64,000 bases of DNA from JAIBJN01 sp963830885. GTDB lineage: Bacteria > Actinomycetota > Thermoleophilia > Gaiellales > Gaiellaceae. This document shows positions 8,754 to 17,089 of this stretch, one piece after another; position 1 is the first letter of the stretch, and every line of letters starts with the position of its first letter. The stretch spans positions 186,001-250,000 of the forward strand of contig CAWHOA010000012.1 in NCBI GenBank assembly GCA_963830885.1. Reading direction: 5' to 3'. Made by a program: the position numbers and the translations under genes. The notes under the pieces were generated by a model. It ran no database searches, was not told the origin of the DNA, and worked only from the letters and a program-made list of their open reading frames with translations.

Positions 8754-9620
8754 TTAGGCCGGTCGCCGGGCGGCCTGCGCGGCCTCGACGTCGGCGGCGA
8801 TCTGGGCCACGAGGTCGTCCTCGCTCGCGAACGCGCGCTCCTCGCGGAGCCGTTCCCAGAGCTCGAGCCGCAGCCGGTCGCCGTAGAGATCCCCGGTGAA
8901 GTCGAGCAGGAACGCCTCGATCCGTCGCTCGCTGCCGCCGTAGTGCGGGTTGACGCCGATCGACGCGGCGACGCGGTGCCCGAGCGCCTCGCCGGCGTAG
9001 ATGCCGTACGCGGGCACGAGCGCGTGCGGGTCGGGCGCGAGGTTCGCAGTGGGGAAGCCGAGGGTGCCGCCGCGCTGGTCGCCGTACACGACCTCCCCCT
9101 CGAGCTCGTACGGCCGCCCCAGGAGCTCGGCCGCCGCGCGGAGGTCGCCCGCGCGGACGAGCTCGCGGATGCGGCTCGACGAGACGCCCTCGACCAGCGG
9201 CACGGGGCGCACGTCGAGCCCGAGCGAGCGCAGGAGCTCGAGGTCCCCGCGCCGGCCGGCGCCGAAGCGGAAGTCCTCTCCCGCGACGACCACGCGCGCG
9301 CCTATCCCCGTCAGGTACTCGGCCACGAAGGCCTCCGGCTCCCAGCGGGACAGCTCCTGCGTGAACTCGACCACGAGCACCTCGTCCGGGCCCGCTTCCT
9401 CCAGCAGCTCCAGGCGGCGCTGGAAGGTCGTCAGCAGCTGCACGTCGTAGCCCAGGACGAGCCGCGGGTGCGGATCGAAGGTGAGCACCGTCGAGCGGAG
9501 CCCGGACGCCTTCACAGCCTCGATCACGGCGCGGTGGCCGCGATGGACGCCGTCGAAGGTGCCGAGCGCGACCGCCCGCGCCGCGGGTGAGAGCTCGGCG
9601 GGCGAGCGCGCGACGATCAT
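8754..9620 (-). CDS. ribF: Bifunctional riboflavin kinase / FAD synthetase
   Basis: Makes FMN and then FAD from riboflavin and ATP. The N-terminal adenylyltransferase half carries GTFDGVHRGH (about residues 19-28) and SSSRIRELV (about 154-162). The C-terminal flavokinase half carries GTLGFPTANL near residue 192 and RIEAFLLDF further on. At 288 residues it is slightly short for the family. The start codon overlaps the stop of the upstream MFS gene (ATGA), and the stop is two bases from that of the converging gamma-glutamyltransferase. In most bacteria ribF directly follows truB; here a transporter intervenes. Confidence 0.95.
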   Translation of the reverse strand: MIVARSPAELSPAARAVALGTFDGVHRGHRAVIEAVKASGLRSTVLTFDPHPRLVLGYDVQLLTTFQRRLELLEEAGPDEVLVVEFTQELSRWEPEAFVAEYLTGIGARVVVAGEDFRFGAGRRGDLELLRSLGLDVRPVPLVEGVSSSRIRELVRAGDLRAAAELLGRPYELEGEVVYGDQRGGTLGFPTANLAPDPHALVPAYGIYAGEALGHRVAASIGVNPHYGGSERRIEAFLLDFTGDLYGDRLRLELWERLREERAFASEDDLVAQIAADVEAAQAARRPA

Positions 9621-10852
9621 GCCGCCTCCTCGGGCAGCTCTCGCAGGCCGGGCACCGGCGTCGGCAGGAGCAGCAGCGCGCCTGCCAGCGCGCCGATCGT
9701 CGCCACCCAGAGCGTGGGTCGCACGCCGAGCCACGCGCCGAGCGCCCCGCCGACGAGGGCGCCGATCGGGCGGATGCCCCAGTTGACGAAGTTGAACGCC
9801 CCGGTGGCGCGGGAGCGCAGACGATCGGGTGTGAGCGCGAACATCATCGAGCCGGCGTTGATGTCGAGAATCATGACGCCGAAGCCGGAGCCGAACTCGG
9901 CGAGGAACAGCATGACGATGACCAGCCACTCCGGGCCCTCGGCCAGGGGCACGAGGACGAGCGGGAGCGGGAAGAGCACGCAGCCGAGGAGGAACGCCCT
10001 CCCCACGCCGAGGGCCCGCCCGATGCGACCCGCGGTGACCGCGCCCAGGAGCCCGCCGACCGCAGCGACGCCGAGCACGAGCCCCAGCGTCCCCGGCTCG
10101 ACCCCGAGCGTGCGCGTCGCGTACAGGACGAAGAGCGCCTGGAAGGCGTAGTTGAAGAAGTTCAGCGTCGCGACCGCGATCAAGGTGGGTCGGAAGATCG
10201 CGTTTCCGCCGATGAAGCGCAGGCCGGTGGATACCCGCGCGCGCAGGCCCGGCTCGTCCTCGTGCTCGATCGGCGGCTCCTCGGCGTGGACACGCCCGAG
10301 GAAGAGCGCCGAGACGAGGAACGAGACCGCGTCGCCGAGCAGGGCAAAGGGCGCGCTGAACGCCGCGACGAGCAGGCCGCTGAGGGAGGGGCCGGCCACG
10401 AACGAAAACGAACGGCTGCCGTGGACGAGCGAGTTCCCCTCGATGTAGCGGTCTCGGGTCGCGAGCGAGACGAAGAGCGTCGGGTAGGAGAGGTCGAAGA
10501 GCACCGCCAGCGAGCCGGCGAGGAACGCGACCGCGTAGAGCTGCGCCAGGGTGAGGAGGTCGAGCGCGTACGCGAGCGGGATCGTGCCGACGAGCGCTGC
10601 CCGGGCCAGGTCGCTGGCGATCATGACGCGACGACGGCTCGCGACCCGATCGAGCCAGACTCCGGCCGGCAGCGAGAAGAGCAGATGCGGGAGGAGCGCC
10701 GCCGCGGTGAGGAGGCCCATCTGCCCTGCCCCGGCGTCGAGGACGAGCACGGCGACGAGAGGCAGCGCGAGCAGCGCAATCTGGTCGCCGAGAAGCGACA
10801 CCGAGGTCGCGAGCCAGAAGTTGCGGAAGCCGCGCTCCCGGAGGAGCGTCAT
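9617..10852 (-). CDS. MFS transporter (enterobactin exporter-like)
   Basis: Membrane exporter of 411 residues with about twelve hydrophobic segments. The first is NFWLATSVSLLGDQIALLALPLV, and the loop after helices 2-3 (DRVASRRRVMIASDLAR) matches the conserved MFS motif. The sequence type resembles MFS_3 drug or siderophore exporters, but the substrate cannot be inferred. It is locked between truB and ribF by four-base overlaps on both sides, so it is co-translated with them. A role in flavin or tRNA modification is not implied. Confidence 0.86.
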   Translation of the reverse strand: MTLLRERGFRNFWLATSVSLLGDQIALLALPLVAVLVLDAGAGQMGLLTAAALLPHLLFSLPAGVWLDRVASRRRVMIASDLARAALVGTIPLAYALDLLTLAQLYAVAFLAGSLAVLFDLSYPTLFVSLATRDRYIEGNSLVHGSRSFSFVAGPSLSGLLVAAFSAPFALLGDAVSFLVSALFLGRVHAEEPPIEHEDEPGLRARVSTGLRFIGGNAIFRPTLIAVATLNFFNYAFQALFVLYATRTLGVEPGTLGLVLGVAAVGGLLGAVTAGRIGRALGVGRAFLLGCVLFPLPLVLVPLAEGPEWLVIVMLFLAEFGSGFGVMILDINAGSMMFALTPDRLRSRATGAFNFVNWGIRPIGALVGGALGAWLGVRPTLWVATIGALAGALLLLPTPVPGLRELPEEAA

Positions 10853-11646
10853 CCGACGACGGTCTCGGGCCTGATCGTCCCGCCGCTGGCCTGACCGACG
10901 GCAACGAGCTCGCCGTCCCCGGTCCAGAGCGCGACCGGCCCCTCCCCCGCTCCGGGCACCGCCCGGCCCGAGCGAACGAGCGCGGCCTCGCCGTCGTCGA
11001 GCGTGCGCTCGGGAAGGTGGACGAGGGCGGCCAGGAGCGGCAGGACGCGCTCGTCGTCGGCGTCCGCGACCCGGAACGGCCCGACGGCCGTGCGGCGGAG
11101 CCAGCGGCAGTGCCCGCCCAGCGCGTCCGCGATCGCCCGGACGTATGTGCCGCTGGAGACGTGCAGGTCGAGCTCCACGAGCGGCGGCGCGTAGCGGACG
11201 ATCTCCAGGCCGTGGATGGTCGAGGCCCGCAGCGGCATCTCGACGGCGACTCCACGGCGGTGGAGCTTGTAGGCGCGCTCCCCGCCGATCTTCACTGCGG
11301 AGGCGGCCGGAACCGGCAGCTCGACCTCGCCTTCGAGGCCCAGGATCTCCTCCTCGGTCGCGATCTCGGTCTCCTCGACGACCTCGCCTTCCCCGTCGCC
11401 GGTGGACGTGCGCAGGCCGAGGCGGATCTCCGTGCGGTAGCGCTTGTCCAGCCCGACGAGGTACCGCGCGAGCCGCGTCCCCTTCCCCAGCAGGACGAGC
11501 AGGAGCCCCGTGGCGAGCGGGTCGAGCGTGCCTGCGTGCCCGGCCTTCGTCCCGAACCGGCGCTTCGCGTCGGCGACGACTGCGAACGAGGACGGCCCGG
11601 CCGGTTTGTCGACCAGCACGAGCCCCGAGATCCGCGTGTCACCCAC
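10849..11646 (-). CDS. truB: tRNA pseudouridine(55) synthase
   Basis: Isomerises U55 in the T-loop of tRNAs. The catalytic motif GHAGTLDPLATGLL is at residues 36-49, with its aspartate the nucleophile. LVDKPAGPSSF at the start and RYRTEIRLGLRTSTGDGEG also match the family. It is 265 residues, a normal length when the C-terminal PUA domain is short. It sits in the rbfA-nrnA-truB-ribF block. A large multi-hairpin repeat lies just upstream (11669-11763), so transcription from nrnA has to pass through it. Confidence 0.95.
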   Translation of the reverse strand: MGDTRISGLVLVDKPAGPSSFAVVADAKRRFGTKAGHAGTLDPLATGLLLVLLGKGTRLARYLVGLDKRYRTEIRLGLRTSTGDGEGEVVEETEIATEEEILGLEGEVELPVPAASAVKIGGERAYKLHRRGVAVEMPLRASTIHGLEIVRYAPPLVELDLHVSSGTYVRAIADALGGHCRWLRRTAVGPFRVADADDERVLPLLAALVHLPERTLDDGEAALVRSGRAVPGAGEGPVALWTGDGELVAVGQASGGTIRPETVVG

Positions 11647-11668
11647 AGCGAGCCAGTCTACGAACCGA

Positions 11669-11763
11669 GCTTGTGTTCCACCGGCACAAGCCTTCCACGC
11701 GATGGCAGCGGGAACGAACCCGTCGCAAGCGTGGCTTGGAGCTTGTGCGCGTGGAACACAAGC
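11669..11763. repeat. Compound palindrome of about 95 bp between nrnA and truB
   Basis: The left arm GCTTGTGTTCCACCGGCACA and the right arm, read on the other strand, GCTTGTGTTCCACGCGCACA form a long inverted repeat of about 34 positions with small gaps. The loop is at 11703-11722. Each arm is itself a palindrome (GCTTGTG with CACAAGC), so a branched fold is possible. It carries none of the boxes of the 166-bp element. It fills the gap between the nrnA stop and the truB start. Confidence 0.7.
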
Positions 11764-11801
11764 GAGGGGCGCGCCGGTGTGGTGCGGGCTCGGAGCCTGA
11801 T

Positions 11802-12821
11802 CTAGCTCGAGCTCGAGGACTGCTCGAGGAACTCGCGGCGGATGAAGTCGACGATCTCGTCCGTCGAGGACTCGCTGGAGAAGCCGGCGGCCTGACGGTG
11901 CCCGCCGCCGCCGCTTTTGCGGGCGATGGCGGAGACGTCGATTCCCGTGCCGCGCGTCCGCAGGCTCACGCGGCGGGTGGGCCCGTTCTGGGTGGGCGGC
12001 TCGCGGATGAGCGCGACGATCTCGGCTCCCTCGACCGAGCGCAGGAAGTCGATGATGCCCTCGGCGAACGGCTCCTCGGCCCCGGCCGCGGCGAAGTCGC
12101 CGCGCTCGAGGTCGGCCACGATCACGCGGCCGCCCTCGTAGACCCTCGCGCTCTCGAGCGCCCGCGCGAGCAGCTTGAGCTTGGCGAAGGCGACGTTCTC
12201 GTAGACGTCCTGGAAGACCTGGTGGACGTTGGCGCCGGCCTCGACCAGGTGAGCGGCGATGCGGAGCGCCTTCGGCGTCGTGTTCGTGTACTGGAAGCGC
12301 CCGGTGTCGGTGACGAGCGCGATGTAGAGCGCCTCGGCGATCTCGGGCGTGAGCTCGACGCCGAGCTCCCCGAAGAGGTCGTAGAGGATCTCGCCGGTCG
12401 AGGACGCGTCGGCGACGATCAGGTTGATCTGGCCGAAAAGGGAGTTGTCGTGGTGGTGGTCGATGTCGACCACGAGGGGCGAGCGCTCCACGAACGATGG
12501 GTCGGGGCCGAGCCGGCGCTCGTTCGCGCAGTCGAGGGCCAGGACGACGCGCTCGTCGGCGTCGGCGGGCAGCTCCCGGCTGACCGCGCCGAGGTCCATG
12601 AAGGCGTACTCGCTGGGCAGCGAGATGATGCCCGAGAGGTACAGGAACGCGTCCTTCCCGAGCTGCTCCAGCGCGAGCTTCATGGCGAGGATCGAGCCGA
12701 GCGCGTCGCCGTCGGGGTTCTCGTGGGTGGTGACGAGAAACCGGTCGTGCGACCGGATCGCCTCCACGACCGCATCGAGCTCAGCTTTCGGGTTCTGGGT
12801 TTCCGTCTGGGGCAAGCTCAT
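11802..12821 (-). CDS. nrnA: DHH-family phosphoesterase, NrnA type (oligoribonuclease / pAp phosphatase)
   Basis: Degrades short RNA or pNpN fragments and pAp using manganese. The N-terminal DHH domain has HENPDGDALGS (about residues 34-44), DCANERR, and the DHH motif in VDIDHHHDN (about residue 115). The C-terminal DHHA1 domain has KSGGGGHRQAAGF (about 305-317). It is 339 residues, full length. It overlaps rbfA by 41 bases, as often seen in this block, which supports coupling. It is the standard rbfA-nrnA-truB arrangement. Confidence 0.93.
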   Translation of the reverse strand: MSLPQTETQNPKAELDAVVEAIRSHDRFLVTTHENPDGDALGSILAMKLALEQLGKDAFLYLSGIISLPSEYAFMDLGAVSRELPADADERVVLALDCANERRLGPDPSFVERSPLVVDIDHHHDNSLFGQINLIVADASSTGEILYDLFGELGVELTPEIAEALYIALVTDTGRFQYTNTTPKALRIAAHLVEAGANVHQVFQDVYENVAFAKLKLLARALESARVYEGGRVIVADLERGDFAAAGAEEPFAEGIIDFLRSVEGAEIVALIREPPTQNGPTRRVSLRTRGTGIDVSAIARKSGGGGHRQAAGFSSESSTDEIVDFIRREFLEQSSSSS

Positions 12822-13140
12822 CGATGAGCCTGGTTAGCCGCACCCCCTCCTCTATCGTCGGATCGTACTCAAAGCTCAACTGGGGCGTTCGCTTGAGGTG
12901 GAGCTCCCGGTTGACGGCCGCCTGGAGGACGCCGCCCGAGGACGCAAGCCCGGCGAGCGAGGCCTCGCGCTTGCGTTTGGAGCCGAGCACGCTGATGTAG
13001 ACGGTCGCCTGGCGGAGGTCGCGGCTCGTCTTCACGCCCGTGATGGTGACGAAGCCGATGCGGGGGTCCTTGAGCGCGCGGATCTCCTCGGAGAGCACCT
13101 CGCGCAGGGCCTCGTTGACGCGGCGCAGGCGCTCACTCAT
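12781..13140 (-). CDS. rbfA: 30S ribosome-binding factor A
   Basis: Cold-shock maturation factor that binds the 16S 5' region during 30S assembly. It is 119 residues with a single KH-like domain: RVNEALREVLSEEI at the N-terminus, then RIGFVTITGVKTSRDLRQATVYISVLG, matching the family core. Its 3' end overlaps nrnA by 41 bases. The start lies at the end of the DUF503 gene, whose most likely true stop overlaps it. Confidence 0.95.
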   Translation of the reverse strand: MSERLRRVNEALREVLSEEIRALKDPRIGFVTITGVKTSRDLRQATVYISVLGSKRKREASLAGLASSGGVLQAAVNRELHLKRTPQLSFEYDPTIEEGVRLTRLIDELAPDGNPEPES

Positions 13141-13146
13141 CCAAAG

Positions 13147-13434
13147 TCACCACCTCGCGCTCGACGCGGACAAGCTCGAACGCTCTGCGCCGTCGAGGTA
13201 CCGCTCGGCGCCGTCGAGGAGTCCGAGCAGCTCGGAGTGCCCGCGCGCGACGCAGGCGACCGTCAGCTGTGCGCGCTGCCAGACCTCGTGGTGGTCGACC
13301 TCGGCCACGGACGCGCCGAAGCGCCGCTGCAGCTGGGCCTTCGCGGACAGCAACTCCTTCCGCTTCCCCTTCAGCGAGTGGTTGTCCGGGAAGCGGAGCT
13401 CCGCGGACAGGATGCCGATGTAGCCGGAGCCCAT
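13147..13434 (-). CDS. DUF503 family small protein (C-terminus probably frameshifted)
   Basis: Small conserved protein of unknown role, encoded next to rbfA and infB in many Gram-positive bacteria. It begins with ATG at 13434, then GYIGILSAELRFPDNHSLKGKRKELLSAKAQL and VAEVDHHEVWQRAQLTVACVA, the family core. The last residues in this frame (SSLSASSARW) do not fit. Shifting frame near 13180 gives ELVRVEREVVTLDE and a stop at 13133-13135 overlapping the rbfA start, which resembles the family C-terminus. I therefore suspect one indel. No function is assigned. Confidence 0.82.
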   Translation of the reverse strand: MGSGYIGILSAELRFPDNHSLKGKRKELLSAKAQLQRRFGASVAEVDHHEVWQRAQLTVACVARGHSELLGLLDGAERYLDGAERSSLSASSARW

Positions 13435-13442
13435 GGCTCCGC

Positions 13443-15428
13443 CTACTCCGAGTCTTCCGCCTCCGGCTCGTCCGGGGCGCCGCCGTTCCCGGCGACCGTG
13501 AGGTCGGTGCGCTCGATCTCCCTGGTCTCGTAGGCTTCGAGGACGTCGCCCTCCTTCACGTCGTTGAAGCCGTCGAGCAGGATGCCGCACTCGAAGCCCT
13601 CCTGTACCTCGCGGACGTCGTCCTTGAAGCGCTTGAGGCCGGAGATGGTCGTCTCGTAGATCACCGTGCCCTCCCGGACGACCCGGACCTGGGCGTTCCG
13701 GCGGATGGTTCCGCGCGTCACATACGAGCCGGCGATGACGCCGAGGCGGGAGGCGCGGAAGAGCGCCCTCACCTCGGCCTCGCCGAGGATGTTCTCGTGC
13801 GTCTCGGGGGCGAGCATGCCGACGAGCGCCTGGCGGATGTCGTCCGTGAGCTGGTAGATGACCCTGTACGTGCGCAGGTCGACGCCCTCGCGCTCGGCGA
13901 GGGAACGCGCCTCGGCGTTCGGGCGCACGTTGAAGCCGATGACGACCGCGTTCGAGGCCGAGGCGAGCATGACGTCGCCCTCGGTGATCGCGCCGATGCC
14001 CGTGTGGATGACGTTCACGCCCACCTCGGGGTGGTCGATCTTCGAGAGCTCGCCGACGACGGCCTCGATCGAGCCCTGCACGTCGGCCTTGACGATGATG
14101 TTGAGCTCGCGGAGCGCGCCCTCCTCCATCTGCGTGAAGAGCTCCTCCAGCGAGACGCCCTTCTTGGCGCTCCGCGCAAGCTGCTCGGCGCGGACGCGTT
14201 GGCCGCGGAGCTGCGCGAGCTGGCGAGCCTGGCGCTCGTTCTCGACCACGCGGGCGTGCTCGCCGGCCGCCGGCGGCTTGTCGAAGCCGAGGATCTCCAC
14301 CGGCGTGCCGGGGCCGGCGTCCTTGACCTTCTCGCCGCGGAAGTCGAGCAGCGCGCGTACCTTGCCCCAGGCGTCACCGGCGACGATGGCATCGCCGACT
14401 CGGAGCGTGCCGCGCGCGACGAGCATCGTCGCGACGGGGCCGCGGCCGATGTCCAGCCGGCTCTCGATGATCGGCCCGGAAGCCTCGGCCTTGGCGTTGG
14501 CCTGGAGCTCGAGCTCGGCGTCGGCGACGAGCAGGATCTTCTCCAGCAGGTCGTCGATGCCCTCGCCGCTCTTGGCGGAGACGTCGGCGAACTGCGTCGT
14601 CCCACCCCAATCCTCGGGCTGGAGGTTGTGCGCCACGAGCTCCTGCCTGACCTTCTGCGGATTGGCCTCGGGCCGGTCGATCTTGTTGACGGCGACGAGC
14701 ACCGGCACCTCGGCGGCGCGCGCATGGTTGATCGACTCGACGGTCTGCGGCATGACGCCGTCGTCGGCGGCGACGACCAGCACGGCGATGTCCGTCACCT
14801 TGGCGCCGCGCGCGCGGAGCGCGGTGAACGCCTCGTGGCCGGGCGTGTCGAGGAATGTGATCCGGCGGCCGTTGTGGTCGACCTGGTAGGCGCCGATGTG
14901 CTGCGTGATGCCGCCGGCCTCGGTCTCGACGACGGCGCTCTGGCGGATTGCGTCGAGGAGCGTCGTCTTGCCGTGGTCGACGTGGCCCATGATCGTCACG
15001 ACAGGCGGCCGGGCCGAGAGGTCGGCGGGGTCGTCCTCGAAGATCTCGGGCTCGAGCTCCTCCTCGTCGGCGTGCTTGATCTCGACTTCCTTCTTCGACT
15101 CGGTCGCGATGAGCTCGATCGCCTCGTCGGAGAGCGTCTGCGTGATGGTGACCATCTCGCCGACGTTCATCATGATCTTGATGATCTCGGGCACGGAGAC
15201 GCCGAGAGCCGCGGAGAGCTCCTTGACGGTGGCGCCCGAGTTGACCTTGACGGGGCCGGTCGGTGCGGGCGCCGGCTGCTGCGCCGGGCGCTCGGTCTTC
15301 TGCGCGTCGCGCTGCGGGCGCTCGGTGGGACGCGGGCGGGCGGCCTGCGTGTCGATGACCACGCGGCGCTTGCGGCGCCCTCCCGGCGCGCCGCCGCGCG
15401 GCCTCAATGGTCTCTGGCGATCAGACAC
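13443..15428 (-). CDS. infB: Translation initiation factor IF-2
   Basis: GTPase that brings initiator tRNA to the 30S subunit. At 661 residues it is short for an actinobacterial IF-2: the basic, proline-rich N-terminal extension is only about 60 residues. Then come the IF2_N domain (VKELSAALGVSVPEIIKIM, about 67-85), G1 GHVDHGKT (about 150), G3 DTPGH, G4 NKID, domain II and the C-terminal initiator tRNA-binding domains. It starts with GTG 10 bases after the ylxR stop. The G domain is complete. Confidence 0.97.
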   Translation of the reverse strand: MSDRQRPLRPRGGAPGGRRKRRVVIDTQAARPRPTERPQRDAQKTERPAQQPAPAPTGPVKVNSGATVKELSAALGVSVPEIIKIMMNVGEMVTITQTLSDEAIELIATESKKEVEIKHADEEELEPEIFEDDPADLSARPPVVTIMGHVDHGKTTLLDAIRQSAVVETEAGGITQHIGAYQVDHNGRRITFLDTPGHEAFTALRARGAKVTDIAVLVVAADDGVMPQTVESINHARAAEVPVLVAVNKIDRPEANPQKVRQELVAHNLQPEDWGGTTQFADVSAKSGEGIDDLLEKILLVADAELELQANAKAEASGPIIESRLDIGRGPVATMLVARGTLRVGDAIVAGDAWGKVRALLDFRGEKVKDAGPGTPVEILGFDKPPAAGEHARVVENERQARQLAQLRGQRVRAEQLARSAKKGVSLEELFTQMEEGALRELNIIVKADVQGSIEAVVGELSKIDHPEVGVNVIHTGIGAITEGDVMLASASNAVVIGFNVRPNAEARSLAEREGVDLRTYRVIYQLTDDIRQALVGMLAPETHENILGEAEVRALFRASRLGVIAGSYVTRGTIRRNAQVRVVREGTVIYETTISGLKRFKDDVREVQEGFECGILLDGFNDVKEGDVLEAYETREIERTDLTVAGNGGAPDEPEAEDSE

Positions 15429-15437
15429 GGTTCGAGC

Positions 15438-15686
15438 CTAACCCTCTCGTATAGACGCTTTCAAACCGGATGGGATGGTGACCGTCCGCCGAAGCGTGCG
15501 CGCAAACGCCCGTCGGGCCTCCGCCTTCTCGAAGCAGGAGGGCCGCCGGCAGGTATACACGCCTCGTCCCGGCAGCGTGCGGCCGTCGTCCGGCTCGAGC
15601 ACCCCGGCCGGAGCCGCGAAGCGCGCGAGCTCCCGCTGCGGCGCCTTCCGTCCGCACCCGACGCACGTCCGGATGGGCTCGCTCAC
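15438..15686 (-). CDS. ylxR: YlxR (DUF448) RNA-binding protein
   Basis: Small protein of 82 residues always found between nusA and infB. The N-terminal motif CVGCGRKAPQRELARF (residues 8-23) and the GRGVYTCRRPSCFEKA segment (about 41-56) are diagnostic. Homologues have been linked to RNA binding and to RNase P modulation; the role here is inferred. The ATG overlaps the nusA stop by four bases. Confidence 0.92.
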   Translation of the reverse strand: MSEPIRTCVGCGRKAPQRELARFAAPAGVLEPDDGRTLPGRGVYTCRRPSCFEKAEARRAFARTLRRTVTIPSGLKASIREG

Positions 15687-17080
15687 GACGCAGACTGCTC
15701 CTCCTCCCCGGCGGCCGCCTCGACCTCCACGGCCTCGACCTCGGAGTCCTCCGCCTCGGGCTCCTCGAAGCCGCCGACCGGGACGGCCTCGGACGGGTCG
15801 AGCTCCTCGCCCGCCTCCTCGCGGGCTGCGAGCTCGCGGTGGGCGGGGATCCCGCAGTAGCGGGAGCCGGGAACGGACGTGTTCGGGCAGCGCTTGCCGG
15901 TGGAGAGCACGGCGGCGCAGCGGCCGGTGAACTCCTCGTCGGCGCCGCCGCCGAAGGCGGCCTCGGCCTCGCTGCGCGCGAACTCGGTCTCCGAGACGAT
16001 GTCGACCTTCCAGCCGGTCAGGCGCGCGGCCAGGCGGGCGTTCAAGCCCTCCTTGCCGATCGCCAGCGACAGCTGGTCGTCGGGGACGACGACCGTCGCC
16101 TCCATGGTCTCGTCGTCGACGAGCACCTCGCGCACGCGCGCCGGCGAGAGCGCCTTGGCCACGAACCGCGCGGGCTCGGGGTTCCAGGGGATGATGTCGA
16201 TCTTCTCGCCGCGGAGCTCGGACACGACCATGCGGACGCGCGAGCCGCGCGGGCCGACGCAGGCGCCGACCGGGTCGACGCCCTGGACGTGCGACTCGAC
16301 GGCGATCTTGGAGCGGTAGCCCGGCTCGCGTGCGACGCCTCGGATCTCGACGAGCCCGTCAGCGATCTCGGGCACCTCGAGCTCGAAGAGCGTCTTGATC
16401 AGCTCGGGATCCCGGCGCGAGAGGATCACCTGCGGGCCCTTCGTGCCGGAGCGAACCTCGGTGATGACCGCCTTGATGCGGCTCCCCTGCTCGTAGCGCT
16501 CGCCGTCGACCTGCTCCGAGCGCGGCAGGAGCGCCTCGACCTTGCCGAGGTCGACGAGGACGTTGTTGCGGTCGCCGGCCTGCTGCACGATGCCCGTGAC
16601 GACCTCGCTGACGCGGTCGACGTACTCGTCGTACATCATCTCGCGCTCGGCCTCGCGGATCCGCTGCAGGATGACCTGCTTGGCCGTCTGCGCGGCGATG
16701 CGGCCGAAGTTCTCCGGGGTGACGTCGCTGCGCTTCACGAGCGCAGGGTCGATGTCGGACCAGTCGATCGCGAGGTCGTCGTCGGAGATGAGCGTGTGCG
16801 AGCGCTCGCCGTTCTCGGCCTCGACGGCCTCGAGCTCGGTGATCGCCCGCTCGCGGGCCTCGTCGAGCAGACGCTCCTCGACATCCGCAGGGAGCTCGAT
16901 CGACCAGACGCGGAAGTCGCCGCTGACGCGGTCGAGCTCGACCTGGGCGTGGCGCGCGGCGCCCGGCGTCTTCTTGTAGGCGGCGAGCAGGGCGTCCTCG
17001 AGCGCGCGGACGAGCGTCTCGTCCTCGATGCCCTTCTCCTTCTCGATCTGCCTGACGGCTTCCAGGATCTCCCGGCTCAT
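15683..17080 (-). CDS. nusA: Transcription factor NusA with an added cysteine-rich C-terminal motif
   Basis: RNA polymerase elongation, pausing and antitermination factor. Order: N-terminal polymerase-binding domain (1-130), S1 (about 135-200), KH1 (about 230-280, GACVGPRGSRVRMV), KH2 (about 300-365, LAIGKEGLNARLAARLTG). After KH2, where actinobacterial NusA usually ends, there is a tail with C388, C398, C409 and H414 in the pattern CxxxxxxxTGxxCxxxxxxxSxYCxxxxH, then about 50 acidic residues. The spacing looks like a small zinc-binding element of the TGxxC...YCxxH kind. Its role is unknown. Confidence 0.95.
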   Translation of the reverse strand: MSREILEAVRQIEKEKGIEDETLVRALEDALLAAYKKTPGAARHAQVELDRVSGDFRVWSIELPADVEERLLDEARERAITELEAVEAENGERSHTLISDDDLAIDWSDIDPALVKRSDVTPENFGRIAAQTAKQVILQRIREAEREMMYDEYVDRVSEVVTGIVQQAGDRNNVLVDLGKVEALLPRSEQVDGERYEQGSRIKAVITEVRSGTKGPQVILSRRDPELIKTLFELEVPEIADGLVEIRGVAREPGYRSKIAVESHVQGVDPVGACVGPRGSRVRMVVSELRGEKIDIIPWNPEPARFVAKALSPARVREVLVDDETMEATVVVPDDQLSLAIGKEGLNARLAARLTGWKVDIVSETEFARSEAEAAFGGGADEEFTGRCAAVLSTGKRCPNTSVPGSRYCGIPAHRELAAREEAGEELDPSEAVPVGGFEEPEAEDSEVEAVEVEAAAGEEEQSAS

Positions 17081-17089
17081 GGTTCCTTC

